Position numbers and translations under genes: made by a program
The notes under the pieces: generated by a model
What the model saw: only the letters and a program-made list of their open reading frames with translations
The model's database searches: none
What the model was told of the DNA's origin: nothing
Source of the DNA: Halisarca cf. caerulea
Taxonomy: Eukaryota; Porifera; Demospongiae; Chondrillida; Halisarcidae
DNA: 64,000 nucleotides
Assembly (NCBI GenBank): GCA_963170055.1
Contig: CAUJGJ010000309.1
Coordinates: 82,001-146,000 of the forward strand
Direction: 5' to 3'
Shown here: one piece after another, positions 37,670 through 47,289 of the stretch
How the letters are laid out: each line of letters begins with the position of its first letter
Position numbering within the stretch: the first letter of the stretch is position 1

Positions 37670-37677
<8 letters not shown>
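35998..37677 (-). mobile_element. 3' part of an R2/NeSL-like LINE with restriction-type endonuclease
   Basis: A minus-strand ORF from about 37677 to the stop at 36310 (about 455 real residues once the microsatellite-encoded N-terminus is removed) covers the RT thumb/connection (FKFLGAPIAI, RMTWDLIISDIP, KENGGLQLPS), a zinc knuckle CQLCNERQSLKHVLNHC and a restriction-like endonuclease domain with RPDMVIW and LIELTIPFEE, the PD-(D/E)xK-type core of R2/NeSL/CRE elements. The RT catalytic core is missing, so the element is truncated and dead, yet the remaining frame is open. The 3' UTR runs to about 35998, where a (GA)n tract (on this strand) begins; the 5' junction also opens on a (GA)n tract. 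Confidence 0.85.
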
Positions 37678-37715
<38 letters not shown>

Positions 37716-37727
37716 CCTCTCTCTCTA

Positions 37728-37794
<67 letters not shown>

Positions 37795-37878
37795 CACACA
37801 TATACATACAATGATACATGTACACACATATGCACACATACACACACCATACGCACATGTACACGTGTGCAAGCACGT

Positions 37879-37953
<75 letters not shown>

Positions 37954-37957
37954 GGCA
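37674..37957. repeat. Compound TC / CA microsatellite
   Basis: (TC)n at 37674-37730, (CA)n at 37736-37792 and 37877-37952, with short mixed spacers. Together with 34913-35997 it brackets the LINE fragment with the same two dinucleotides. Confidence 0.95.
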
Positions 37958-38591
37958 CACACACCGCACCGCATCCCGCTACGATTTGCTATATAAGGAT
38001 AGAATTAGAGTATTGTGTCACACATACTTGTTGCATTGGTGTTATAGCACAATTTTCATTGACTGAGTGTGTTTTTTGTCGTGTTTGTGAGTCAGTTATT
38101 TTGCAGAATGTTCAAGTTTTGCCACGCATAAGTGTCAGTGTAGCGTATCGTGTATTCCCCGAAAAATTCCGTATACCGCACACATTGTTGAAAATGGCCG
38201 ATCTCCCCGAGGCAGGTTATAGCCGCTCATGTTTTGCGGGGAGAACGCTTTCCGCTATATAGTTAATAACACTCTACGATTGTCGTATCGATAATCTACG
38301 GAGGCCATGAAGTGATCGCTTACTTTTCCTAGGAGGAGTTACCGGACAAAGGATTGTAAAGGAGAAGCCGTATATTTGTCCGCTTTTGTTCGTGTCAAAC
38401 CATATTACCGTACTTCCTCTAAAAATTCGGGACATTTTTAGTAGTTTCAAATCACATATTTTGAATTTTAAGAGGTTAAGTCTTCTTGTTGACAGGCGCT
38501 TTGCGAAAATCAGATACTCTTAATGAAATTAGAGACTCTTGACGAAAAATAGATCCGTTCTTACGGCCATTTTGGGACTCCTTGTTAAAAC

Positions 38592-39002
38592 ATGGCTGAC
38601 ATCAGGCCGTTCTTTGTTTCCGTCTCTTGCGTTGTTAGAGGGTACCACGTATACAAAGAAATTTGGAAACCTGACGCTGGAGAAGAATTTGTTTGTCGTG
38701 TAGAAGAAGGAAACGTCCATGACAGAAAAGCCGTCGCTGTGTGCAGTCCTGATGACACGATCGTGGGTCATCTTCCTCGTGAGATTTCCAACCTTTGCTT
38801 CCATTTTATCCAACACGGAGGTGAAATTGCTGGTGAAACCACAGGTACAAGGCAACATACGAAGGCATCCTGTGGAGGAATGGAGATTCCTTGCCTTTTG
38901 ACGCTGTCAGGCAAGAAAAAGCTGGTAGAGAAAGCAAAAAGACTAATTGTAGGCCACAGGACAAATACTCTACCTTTGGAGATTGTTACATGCAATGTTT
39001 AA
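38592..39002 (+). CDS. HIRAN-like domain protein encoded by the pogo-like transposon
   Basis: An intact 136-aa ORF that starts 184 bp from the transposon left end. Residues 8-85 resemble the HIRAN domain of HLTF/Rad5 helicases and of many bacterial single-domain proteins: SCVVRGYHVYK, a Glu-Phe-x-Cys-x-Val strand, EEGNVHDRKAVAV (the N-x-x-D-x-x-A-[IV]-x-V core) and VGHLPREIS. In HLTF this fold binds 3' single-stranded DNA ends. A C-terminal part with a GTR motif, GGMEIPCLL and a basic helix follows. No helicase or nuclease domain is attached. Similar free-standing proteins are, from memory, common in sponge and cnidarian genomes as uncharacterised proteins. Inference: an accessory protein of the transposon that handles excision ends or replication-fork DNA. 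Confidence 0.75.
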   Translation: MADIRPFFVSVSCVVRGYHVYKEIWKPDAGEEFVCRVEEGNVHDRKAVAVCSPDDTIVGHLPREISNLCFHFIQHGGEIAGETTGTRQHTKASCGGMEIPCLLTLSGKKKLVEKAKRLIVGHRTNTLPLEIVTCNV

Positions 39003-39133
39003 ATGACTGCATAGCTTTGAATTCAGTCCAATGATCACATTCACATATTGTAATACTGGTATATCAAACTCAAAGAAGAAAGCAATACTAACACTACTAG
39101 GTCCAACACTACAGCAATAGTGTAATGTGAGAA

Positions 39134-40855
39134 TTATTCACTAATATAATCTTTCTTGCTACTTGTGCCATTTTCCTCTTCTGAATCACTTGTGTAGTCT
39201 TCATTGCTACTGTTGTCTTCAGCACTAGCATTGCATTCCTCATTGCTAGAGTCTTGGTCACTGTCAGACTCAGCGAAAGGGTCACCCTCTGATTCAGATT
39301 CCTCAGAGTTATCATAATATGGAACTGACACTGACAGTTCTTTCGCACACCTGATATAGTGGTTTTCTGAGCCGTCCACTTTGTTGGATAGACCACAAAC
39401 CAGAAAGGCCTTCCGGATCATTTCTGGGTGCTCTTTCAGGTAGTCCACACCCTTCTGTACCCATGCTACAACTTGTTCTTTACTGGCTGCCTTCAGATTA
39501 CCACTCTCTGTGGTCTCTGCACTGCTTGTGACGAAGTCAATCCACTGGTGACGCGCTACATCTTTGAATGGCTTATTAAGCGACACATCCAGAGGTTGGA
39601 CTTTACTGGTACATCCACCAGGAATAAGAGCAAGATTGATGTTATACTTGGAGGCTAGCAAGGCAAAGTGAGCATCGGCATGTGCACTGAAGCTGTCCAA
39701 GATGAGAAGGGTCTTCTGCTTCTTTGTGTATGGCAAAACTATCTTTTTCAGCCATGTACTCATAAGATCTCCATCCATCCATCCCTTCTTCTGGACAGTG
39801 ACCACATATCCAGATGGTGGTTTCAGCTTGACCTCACGCTTGCCCTTGAAAATTATCATAGGTGGGAGCATGTCACCAGATGCTGAGCATGCGAGTACAA
39901 CTGTAAAGTGTCGTTTAGATCCACTTGTCCCTCGTACCAGGATTTGCTTCTTGCCCGTAGCAGAGAGAGTTTTGCCAGGAATAAGGTCAAAGAACATGGG
40001 TGTTTCGTCCATGTTAATGATCCTGTCAGGTGAATAATCAATGGCCTTGCGCTGCACTTGGACCTGTTTAAGGAAACGCTCCAGTTTGGCCTCCAAGTCA
40101 GCTGGCAACTTTTGCGATACAGATGTTTTGGCCCGAAGTGATAAGCTATGCCTCCGCATAAACTTTTCAGCCCATCCCTTAGAAGCTCGAAAAGCAGGGT
40201 ATTTGCTGCTAACTATAGCTTTTGCTTTTGCTTTGAGCATTAGGATGGAAACAGGTCGCTGAAGGTCTCTCTGATGCAGGACCCACTCAGCTAATTCAGC
40301 ATCCATGCTTTCGGGGTAGGTAAGAGGTCTTCCGGCTCCTGTTTTAAAGTGAACACCTTTCTTGCCTTTACCTTTAGAGGATTTACATTCTTTCAAGTCA
40401 TCCTGGCTGTAAGTTTTCACCCATGTTTCAAGTGTTGAACGTGGTAGTTGAAATTGCTTGGCCACTGTCCTAGCATCTGAGGCCTGCACAGCTTGAATGG
40501 CTTTGAGTTTAAACTGCAGTGTATACGCACAATACTTTCCTCTAGAATTCAGCTTTTTTTCTTGAGGTGGAGCATGCACATCAGGTTTTTCCTCAGAATC
40601 CGAGGATTCCTTTGGCACTACTATTTCCTTACGTTTTGAAACGGATGTCGCTTGATTCTTGTTCAATGGGTGATGGGGCTTGTAGCTCTGCAGAAATGAT
40701 GGCCACTGCGTTGATGATGACTGTCCTGGACTCGCAATAAAATCTAAAAGAGAGCTCTGTCTCTTTCTTGTCTTCGTTGCCGTCAAGTCAATGCGTTCGG
40801 GGGATGGCGGCGGGTCCCTATAGCCGGTAATCTCAATCTCACTGTCAGATGACAT
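39134..40855 (-). CDS. Pogo/Tigger-like transposase (CENP-B-type HTH plus DDE_1)
   Basis: I start at the ATG at 40855 (MSSDSE, in good context after a leader) rather than 22 codons upstream, giving 573 aa. An N-terminal tail contains QSSLLDFI (33-40), close to a PCNA-interacting PIP box. A psq/CENP-B first HTH lies at about 107-150 (YTLQFKLKAIQAV...TVAKQFQLPRSTLETW) and a second CENP-B-type HTH at about 172-240 (GAGRPLTYPE...KGWAEKFMRRHSLSLRAKT). The DDE_1 catalytic residues are D283 (NMDET), D387 (LILDSFSAH) and D423 (QPLDVSLNKPFK), spacing DD35D. The C-terminal 70 residues are strongly acidic (Asp/Glu/Ser). The frame is fully open. It would cut and paste the surrounding element at TA sites in the nucleus. 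Confidence 0.93.
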   Translation of the reverse strand: MSSDSEIEITGYRDPPPSPERIDLTATKTRKRQSSLLDFIASPGQSSSTQWPSFLQSYKPHHPLNKNQATSVSKRKEIVVPKESSDSEEKPDVHAPPQEKKLNSRGKYCAYTLQFKLKAIQAVQASDARTVAKQFQLPRSTLETWVKTYSQDDLKECKSSKGKGKKGVHFKTGAGRPLTYPESMDAELAEWVLHQRDLQRPVSILMLKAKAKAIVSSKYPAFRASKGWAEKFMRRHSLSLRAKTSVSQKLPADLEAKLERFLKQVQVQRKAIDYSPDRIINMDETPMFFDLIPGKTLSATGKKQILVRGTSGSKRHFTVVLACSASGDMLPPMIIFKGKREVKLKPPSGYVVTVQKKGWMDGDLMSTWLKKIVLPYTKKQKTLLILDSFSAHADAHFALLASKYNINLALIPGGCTSKVQPLDVSLNKPFKDVARHQWIDFVTSSAETTESGNLKAASKEQVVAWVQKGVDYLKEHPEMIRKAFLVCGLSNKVDGSENHYIRCAKELSVSVPYYDNSEESESEGDPFAESDSDQDSSNEECNASAEDNSSNEDYTSDSEEENGTSSKKDYISE

Positions 40856-41091
40856 TCTTCCAACTGAAGACAATACTATCTTTGTTCTCTCAAGAAACAA
40901 AATTACAATTAATGGAAACACGTGTTCTCACCTATCTGTGGAGGTGTATACAGAAAATCAATTGGCGAAATTAGAGGGTCTACCCCGAATATTGGAGTCG
41001 TGCAAAATTCGAATTTTTAGAAGGATTAGAAGGCATAATCGGGCTGCCCTGTCGAAAATTAGATTTCCGAATTTTTAGAGGAAGTACGGTA

Positions 41092-43890
41092 TTACTCAAA
41101 AGAATAATGATATGAGTACAAAAAAAGAAGAGGTAGAGGACCTCGGACACAGGGGGGGTGTAATAATATGATCATGTGATCACAGGTACAATTACTTCCC
41201 TGGCAAGGTCGGGACAAAGGAAAAAGAGAATAAACAGCAAAGTACAGACATATAGACAAAAAAATACAGGAAAAAAAAGCAATAACAACAACAAGAAAAC
41301 CCATACAACAAAAAACCCACAAAGAACAGCTATTACTAGAAAACAGTAAAGGCAAACATTGAAATTAACAGTGGTAACAATATGATGATCATAAATAAGA
41401 CAAGGACCATGATGGACATGAACGAGCATTGAAGATAGTGTGGCTACAGTTAATAGCAGTCTTTGCTATGTTTGTTAGGAGATGACGCCTATCACGGACT
41501 TTAGATAGTGGAGCTGCAGCTTTTAGGGCTGAGAAGGCGTGATGTGAGTAGTGGCCCAGCGAGCCAATCTCCATTGTGTGGAGCTGGGCTGAGTAGCCCA
41601 GAGCTTGCAAGTCTGAAATTAGAAGTTGGTAATTTGGTTTACAGAGCTTGAAATCTCGTGCTTTGGTCATATTGGTGGCGGAATTCCAAGGGACGGTGAG
41701 CTCCAAGAGAATGATGTTGTTGTTACTTTTCATGAAAATATCAGGTCACGCTGTGGTTGAAATGATGGAGGAAGGCACGGTTGCTTGGGGGCTATCATGT
41801 GCTCTGAACTCAGGAATATCAACAAACACTGAGGATGATGGATTGAATTCCTTCAAGAAATGTGTCAGGAGGACCAGGATCTTGTCGTGACGCCAGGTGT
41901 ATCGGCCGTCTTCTAAGGCCTTGGGGCAACAGTTGAGGATGTGCTTCACATTACAAAGTGGAGCGTCACACAGTGGGCATTTCCTACTAAACTTATAGTT
42001 CCAGCGAACCAAAGTACTAGGGGATGGCAATGTTTCACTACATGCGCGTAAAACAAAGGACAGTTGGCCATTTGGGAGACCAGTTATTATTCTCTTCCAC
42101 AGACTGCCCTCATGTTCAAGAGGGAGAACATCTGGCAATGAATTTTGTATCTGGAGTTGTTCCAGTGATTTCTCAAGCTCAACACATTGCTGTTGTACAA
42201 TTCTGGCTTTTGAGCGTCTAATGATGGAAGACTCATTTACTCTGGAGGAGATTTGCCTTGAGGTTTGGATAGAAGCAGCGGTACTCTTGATTATTTCAAT
42301 ATCTTGCACTGACATGTGATGAAGGACTTTCAAGGTATCCTGGTCAAGTCCTAGAATACACTCGGATACTGAAGGGTCTGCTGATGACATAACACGAGTG
42401 AAGAAACCGATTTTCACTTCTTCTTCATATGATGGAAGCGATTTTAGGCCAAGACCATCTTTGTGGAACAGTATGACCTTAGATAGACAAGGAGGAAGAT
42501 GGAGCCATTTCCGGATGAAACGTGTTAGAGTGCGTTGGATTCTGCCCAGTTGCGATTGTGAGAAATTATCAACTGCAAGATAGAATTGGGCATTACGGAG
42601 GATAAAATGGTGGAGGATGTACACTTTATATTCCCCTCTAATAGGAGAAGAATCTAGTGAGAGAACTTGAGATAATAGCAAATTGTTAAGCTTATCAGTG
42701 GCAGCTTTCCTGGTTGTAGGAAGATTATGACCGAGGATCTTCCCAAGAAATTTGGTTGGCTTGTGAGCTACATTAGTAGTGTTGCCCAAGTCACCAATAG
42801 CAAACACTTTGGATCTGTCAATTTGCTTTCCATTGTAAACAAATGAAATACACTTAGATGGCTTTAAATGAAGATCTAATTGTTTGCAGCTATCATTAAT
42901 TTCTTGAAGGGAGGAAGCATGTTCCTTTGGATCAGAAGAAACAAGGGACAGGTCATCAGCATAGGATTTGCAGCGGTGTGGCCGAGAGGAGCAATATTTT
43001 GGAGTGCCTAATTTAGCACGAATCCTTGGGACCTTGACTGTGGGTGGTATATGAGGGGAAGGGAGGTACTTCTTAGAGTTCCCCGATGCTAGATGCCAGG
43101 AGATATCATGCAAATTCACTCTTTCCTGCACTCCTAGTTGGTAAACAATTAGAGAAGTGCCATCGGGAAAGTGATCTGCAATCTGACATCTATACCATCC
43201 TGGAGGCTCATTAGAGTCCTTTTCATCCCATTCCACATAGATATAAGCTGAAATTGGTGGCAAATTTACAGAGTTAGGAATGGGAAAACGGAGTGCGTAT
43301 CCTCCGGATTTGAGTCTATTAGCTAGCTGTACTATTGGATTGAATGCCAAGAGGAATATTGTTGGTGACAATGTATCTCCTTGGAATACACCTCTTTGGA
43401 TGGGGAAAACCTCTGTTGACCAGGCCCTGGTTGAAACAAAAGCTGTAAGCTTGCTATACGCATTGCAGATGTAACAGGTAATCTCTGAAGGGACATGAAC
43501 GTATTCAAGCATATCCACAATTAAACGATGTGAAATGGAACCAAAAGCATTTCGTAGATCAAGAAAGGTGATGCACACTGGCAGTCCATGCTTCTTTGCA
43601 TTCTCAATGATAGTAGAGACAGTAAATATGTGCTCATATACACCTGACATACCAAAAAGAAAACCTTTCTGGACACTAGGATCAATGACCTCTTTCTCCA
43701 AGAGGAATGACTCCAGCCTACGGGCAATAATGCGGTGGAAAAGCTTCCCTATTACAGAGGTAATAGCAATCGGTCTGAAGTTGGCAGGGTTTGAGCTATC
43801 ATCATCTTTGTGCAAAAGGATAATACGACCAATACACCAAGAGTCAGGACAAGTTGGATCTTCAAGCAAGATTTTTGAGTATAAGGTGGC
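41092..43890 (-). mobile_element. 5'-truncated LINE with restriction-type endonuclease and an inserted Tudor-like segment
   Basis: The minus-strand frame runs from about 43887 to the stop at 41389, interrupted only by one TGA (41746-41748) just before PDIFMKS. The RT palm is recognisable: RIILLHKDD, FLDLRNAFG (D104 of the 43869 ORF), QRGVFQGDTLSP and SYADDLSLVSS (residues 302-312). Between QGDTLSP and YADD lies an extra segment of about 100 aa (residues 200-300) with YVEWDEKD, EPPGWYRCQIADHFPDGTS and VNLHDISWHLA. A zinc knuckle (RKCPLCDAPL...HILNC) and an endonuclease part (ILLELTVPW) follow. The 3' UTR extends to the TA flank of the pogo-like transposon. The 5' end is truncated in the RT N-terminus. 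Confidence 0.85.
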
Positions 43891-44698
43891 TAGAATAAAA
43901 CTAAATATGGCGCCTCGTAGCCAAGTATGGGTAAATTTCTAAAATCCTTCATTTCGCAAGCAAACGGAGAGAAACCCCTTCGAGGTCACCCACCGAATAG
44001 CGCTAGGAATGTTGGTAAAAGTCCGCTGCGAATTCTTCGCACGGTTGGTTAGATTAGTGCAAACAAAAAATCTGCCTACCTCCATTATAATAAGATTAAT
44101 TATTAATTAGCTTTACAGCCAAAGGGAAGTGTGTAATAATGTTATATTGATGAGGCACAAGTGGGAGTAAATGTGAGTGGTATGGCTGATGGTCTACCAT
44201 CAACATGTGATGGAGCCAGTACAACATAGCAGGTCAAAAAAGAATGCATGGTGCATGCATGAAACACAAAAGCAATTGATATAATATGTATGTACAGTGA
44301 AAAATTGAATGGAATCAAGGGTATATGCTGAGGAGGCCCATTAATTTATTTAATTTGAGAGATGTATAGTTGATAAAATTATAGAAATTGATTTGTGGGG
44401 ATTCAATGACAATGTGGGCATGGGCAAATGTAGTGGATTGTGCAGGTATCATTAGAGTTAAAGTTTACAATGAAGTGCTGCCACAAGAATTTGGTGATTG
44501 TTTCCTTGATACTGGGAAAAAGTTTGTTTAAATCAATAGTTTGTATAGAGTTTCACAACTTTACAATCCGATATTAAAGTAATATATAGTGCCTAAGGGT
44601 CGATGTTCGCAAGAATTGTTGTATCATTTTGCTTTTTGTGGTAAGCCTTGTACTTGAGGGGGAAAACGATATAAACTTGTTGATGGAAAGTTTTAATA
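43891..44698. other. Intergenic DNA, no gene seen
   Basis: Non-coding, moderately AT-rich sequence between the LINE and the foldback element. No RNA gene or repeat unit was recognised. Confidence 0.45.
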
Positions 44699-45119
44699 GA
44701 ATTCACTACCCAGGAAAGGGCGGCATCCAGCCCCCTTGTGCCTCCCTAACAGACCTAATGGTTGTAGAAATCTAGGACAATCCAACCTAGCCTAGCCTAG
44801 TTAGTCCGGAAAGGAGGTCTTACGCCCTCAGCAGCAGACATAATGGTCAAATAAGTTTAGGGCAACCAAACCTAGCCTAGCCTAGTTAGTCTACTGTGGG
44901 CAAAATAGCCACGAGGAAAAGTGGACTTCCGCTGGGATTGAAATGGCGACCTTCAGCTTTGTACGCTGATGCTCTACCTTCTGAGCTAGGAAGTCCATCC
45001 AGTAGGCAAGCTAGGCCACGGATCACCCTTAAGAAGGCACCCCTCCTCACTTACAACCATTAGGTCTGTTAGGGAGGCACGAGGTGGCTGGATGCCGCCC
45101 TTTCCTGGGTAGTGAATTC
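44699..45119. mobile_element. 421-bp foldback element with a tRNA-like core
   Basis: Terminal inverted repeats of about 67 bp: the left arm starts GAATTCACTACCCAGGAAAG (44699) and the right arm ends with its reverse complement (45119), nearly identical through CCATTAGGTCTGTTAGGGAGG. The interior has a duplicated CAACC(A)AACCTAGCCTAGCCTAGTTAGTC-type block (about 44779 and 44866) and a tRNA-like sequence at 44923-44995. No protein ORF. Confidence 0.8.
44923..44995 (-). tRNA. tRNA-like sequence (tRNA pseudogene or SINE head)
   Basis: The 73-nt minus-strand sequence folds with standard tRNA arm lengths: acceptor GACTTCC with GGAAGTC (7/7 pairs), D stem GCTC with GAGC, box A TAGCTCAGAAGGTAGAGCA, anticodon stem TCAGC with GCTGA, and loop GTACAAA (anticodon would be ACA, atypical). 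The T loop TTCAATC is normal, but the T stem (GCCAT against CCAGC) pairs at only two of five positions. A TTTT run follows 2 nt past the 3' end. It is probably a decayed Pol III promoter unit inside the foldback element and not a functional tRNA. Confidence 0.55.
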
Positions 45120-45600
45120 CATGAAATTTCCCATACATTTGACCTACCCATTAAACAATAGTTTAAATAAACTCGTAAATGTTAAAATTTGGTGATGGTT
45201 TTTTTTTAGGTATTTGATATATATGCCTCCCTCTACATACATGCAATGTGTTGCACATACAGGATGTAGGAATTTCACAGTGTGCACTCAGTCCAACTAT
45301 AAATTCTGTCTAGCCCTTTACCTGTCTAGCTTCATGTATGTATAGCCCTATGCTCGTCTAGCCCTATGCCCGTCTGGCCCTTTGCCCACTAGCCCTGTAC
45401 CTGTTTCGCAACTTACCCTTGTTCCAAGTATTTTTAGAGAATCCTTTTTTTGATGATGCCTTTTTGCACCGTCATGTGTCAATCCTTTTTAAATGGTTTA
45501 TATTATATAGCCCATGGTTATAGACAAAGAAGGTCCAGGGTGCATATAGTGCATGTAGACACAAAGACACAAGATACAGTAGACATTTTTACTGAAGATC
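45120..45600. other. Intergenic DNA with a short degenerate tandem repeat
   Basis: Around 45313-45405 a 16-17-bp unit resembling CTAGCCCTATGCCCGT is repeated about five times with variation. Otherwise there is no gene. Confidence 0.4.
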
Positions 45601-45880
45601 CAGGCCCGTACGCTGGGTTTCTAAAAGGGGGGTTACATTTTTCAGTGTTCGGTCTTGAGTTTCACTTTGTATGCATGGCAACATATTTGATATGTATTTT
45701 ACATTATTAAATCAATCATGCATATGCGCCAAACACAAAACTAACATCCATTAAGGGTATGGGCTGCTTGAAAAAACTACTACTTCAAATGTTGATAATG
45801 TTACATATACAAAATGTATAGCATCTAAGACACAAATTATTAATAATGCTCTATTCGGGTAGACAAGACAAATTTTAAAG

Positions 45881-46421
45881 TTAATCAAACAACATGCTAG
45901 CAGATTCCATTCTTCGTGGATGTTTTTGGATAAATAATCTACATACTGTGTCAATGTCAATCCTTTCTGTGTAGTTACAATTAATCAGAGCTAAAGCACT
46001 CAATCGCTCCTCTGTTTGTGATGCTCGTAAGTAATTGTTCAGCCTTCTAAGGGCCGATGCAGATCGCTCACAAGAGCAAGAGCTCAGTGGTAGGGTGGAA
46101 AATAGCTTTAGGAGGGTGAAAAGGTTTGGAAAGGTCATAGGGCTGCACTCCTTCATGCACATGCTGAGATTTGATGGTCTTTCCTCATATTTTTTACTGA
46201 TCCATCTTGACTTCCACACACAATACTCCTCATCAATGAGGTGACACAAGGGTATTTGAACCAGAATCTAGTAGACGTATTTTGCTAAAAGTCACCATCA
46301 CAAGAGCACAATTAAGTTAACAACTGATTGTAATGCCGAGGACACGCTTACCTGAAGGCTTAGATTTCTGGCAAAATGCTAAAATATCACTATTGCCAGC
46401 TGCAGCTGGTCGCTTTGACAT
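45881..46421 (-). pseudogene. hAT transposase remnant (N-terminal exon and C-terminal dimerisation domain)
   Basis: Exon 46352-46421 encodes MSKRPAAAGNSDILAFCQKS, like the N-terminus of P4-type hAT proteins. The frame that ends at 45881 contains FPNLFTLLKLFSTLPLSSCSCERSASALRRL...LRASQTEERLSALALINCN (shown in part), the hAT C-terminal dimerisation signature with the S-C-ER-FS/SALRRLK-type core. The BED finger and RNase H-like catalytic region that should lie between them are absent, so no active enzyme can be made. Confidence 0.75.
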
Positions 46422-46438
46422 GGCTATACCGTACTCTC

Positions 46439-46979
46439 TCTAAAAATTCGTCACACCTAATGCAGGAAAAAATTCGTCTTTCTATTAGAATAGAATAGGA
46501 TTTCCCTAAATTGTTTGCCCTGACGAAAATATAGAATTTTTAGACGAAAATTAGAATATGACGAAACTTTAGAAAGCTATTCTCGAATCCTATAATTCCA
46601 GCTTTTAGTGATGGGAGGTACGCCATTTTGACCCTCTCGCGTACTTGGACAAACAAAAATCCACAAAGAAAGCCGAAATAAGCACAAGCGGTGTGCATTT
46701 CCTTCTTTAAAGACGAAGAAAATATCGCAATTGTTCGTCTTAGTGAGACTCTGTGTCTACAAGAACAAAATACACTCGTTGAACGAGATCGTCGCGAGCG
46801 AATTCATCGAGCACTGCGGGGAGATGACGAAATATTAGATCACTTCCGGTACCTGACGAAAATTAGAGTCACATGACGGAAATTAGAATGGCTGCAAATT
46901 CGACAGGTTTAGAATACAAATATACCAAAGATTTAGACCTGACGAAAATTAGAATGACGAATTTTTAGAGAGAATACGG
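46439..46979. mobile_element. 541-bp MITE with the same ends as the pogo-like transposon
   Basis: The ends read CCGTACTCTCTCTAAAAATT and, on the other strand, CCGTATTCTCTCTAAAAATT (24 of 25 bases match including TCGTCA further in), flanked by TA on both sides (46437-46438, 46980-46981). The outer motif matches the 38408-41089 element at CCGTACT.C.CTCTAAAAATTCG. The interior repeats GACGAAAATTAGAAT-like units near both ends. The short open frame at 46691-46876 is not recognisable. Confidence 0.85.
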
Positions 46980-47289
46980 TACTAGTCTACACCACTACAC
47001 TGTGGACTATCATAGCCTATGACCATTCACCACACAACAATTTACCTTGTTTACAAAGTATTCATGATTGGTTCTATCCACAGACAATCGGATTTCATTG
47101 ATTAATTGAGTGACAGATCAATCAGTCAATGAATTCACTACTACTTCAAAGGGCTCATAAGGCCTGTCTGCCAAAGGTACATGATAAGATCAGCTAGGAA
47201 CAATGGTAACATCTAATTTGTACAGGCCTTAGCCAGCCAAAAGGGGGGTTGGGTTGAACCCCCTCGAACCCCCCCTGTGTACAGGCCTG

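Larger units (their letters stand above)
38408..41089. mobile_element. Complete pogo/Tigger-like DNA transposon (2682 bp)
   Basis: The left end CCGTACTTCCTCTAAAAATT and the right end, read on the opposite strand, are identical for the first 23 bases, and TA is duplicated outside both ends (38406-38407 and 41090-41091). Further copies of TCTAAAAATTCG-like sequence lie just inside the right end. The element encodes two convergent genes: a HIRAN-like protein (plus, 38592-39002) and a DDE transposase (minus, 39134-40855), 131 bp apart. Perfect ends and intact ORFs suggest recent activity. Confidence 0.92.
45601..47289 (-). mobile_element. Internally deleted hAT-like DNA transposon
   Basis: The left end CAGGCCCGTACGC and the reverse complement of the right end CAGGCCTGTACAC are similar, and AGATC lies directly outside both ends (45596-45600, 47290-47294). 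Inside, on the minus strand, are an apparent first coding exon (46352-46421, MSKRPAAAGNSD..., donor GTAAGC) and the C-terminal hAT dimerisation region (45881-46249). The catalytic middle is missing. A 541-bp MITE (46439-46979) has inserted just upstream of the transposase start codon. Confidence 0.7.

Noticed and set aside
44923..44995. Functional tRNA gene
   Set aside because: Acceptor, D and anticodon arms are fine, but three of five T-stem pairs are broken and the anticodon loop would give ACA, so I call it tRNA-like only.
46691..46876. Short frame inside the 541-bp MITE as a gene
   Set aside because: 61 codons without recognisable motif; the element is otherwise non-coding.
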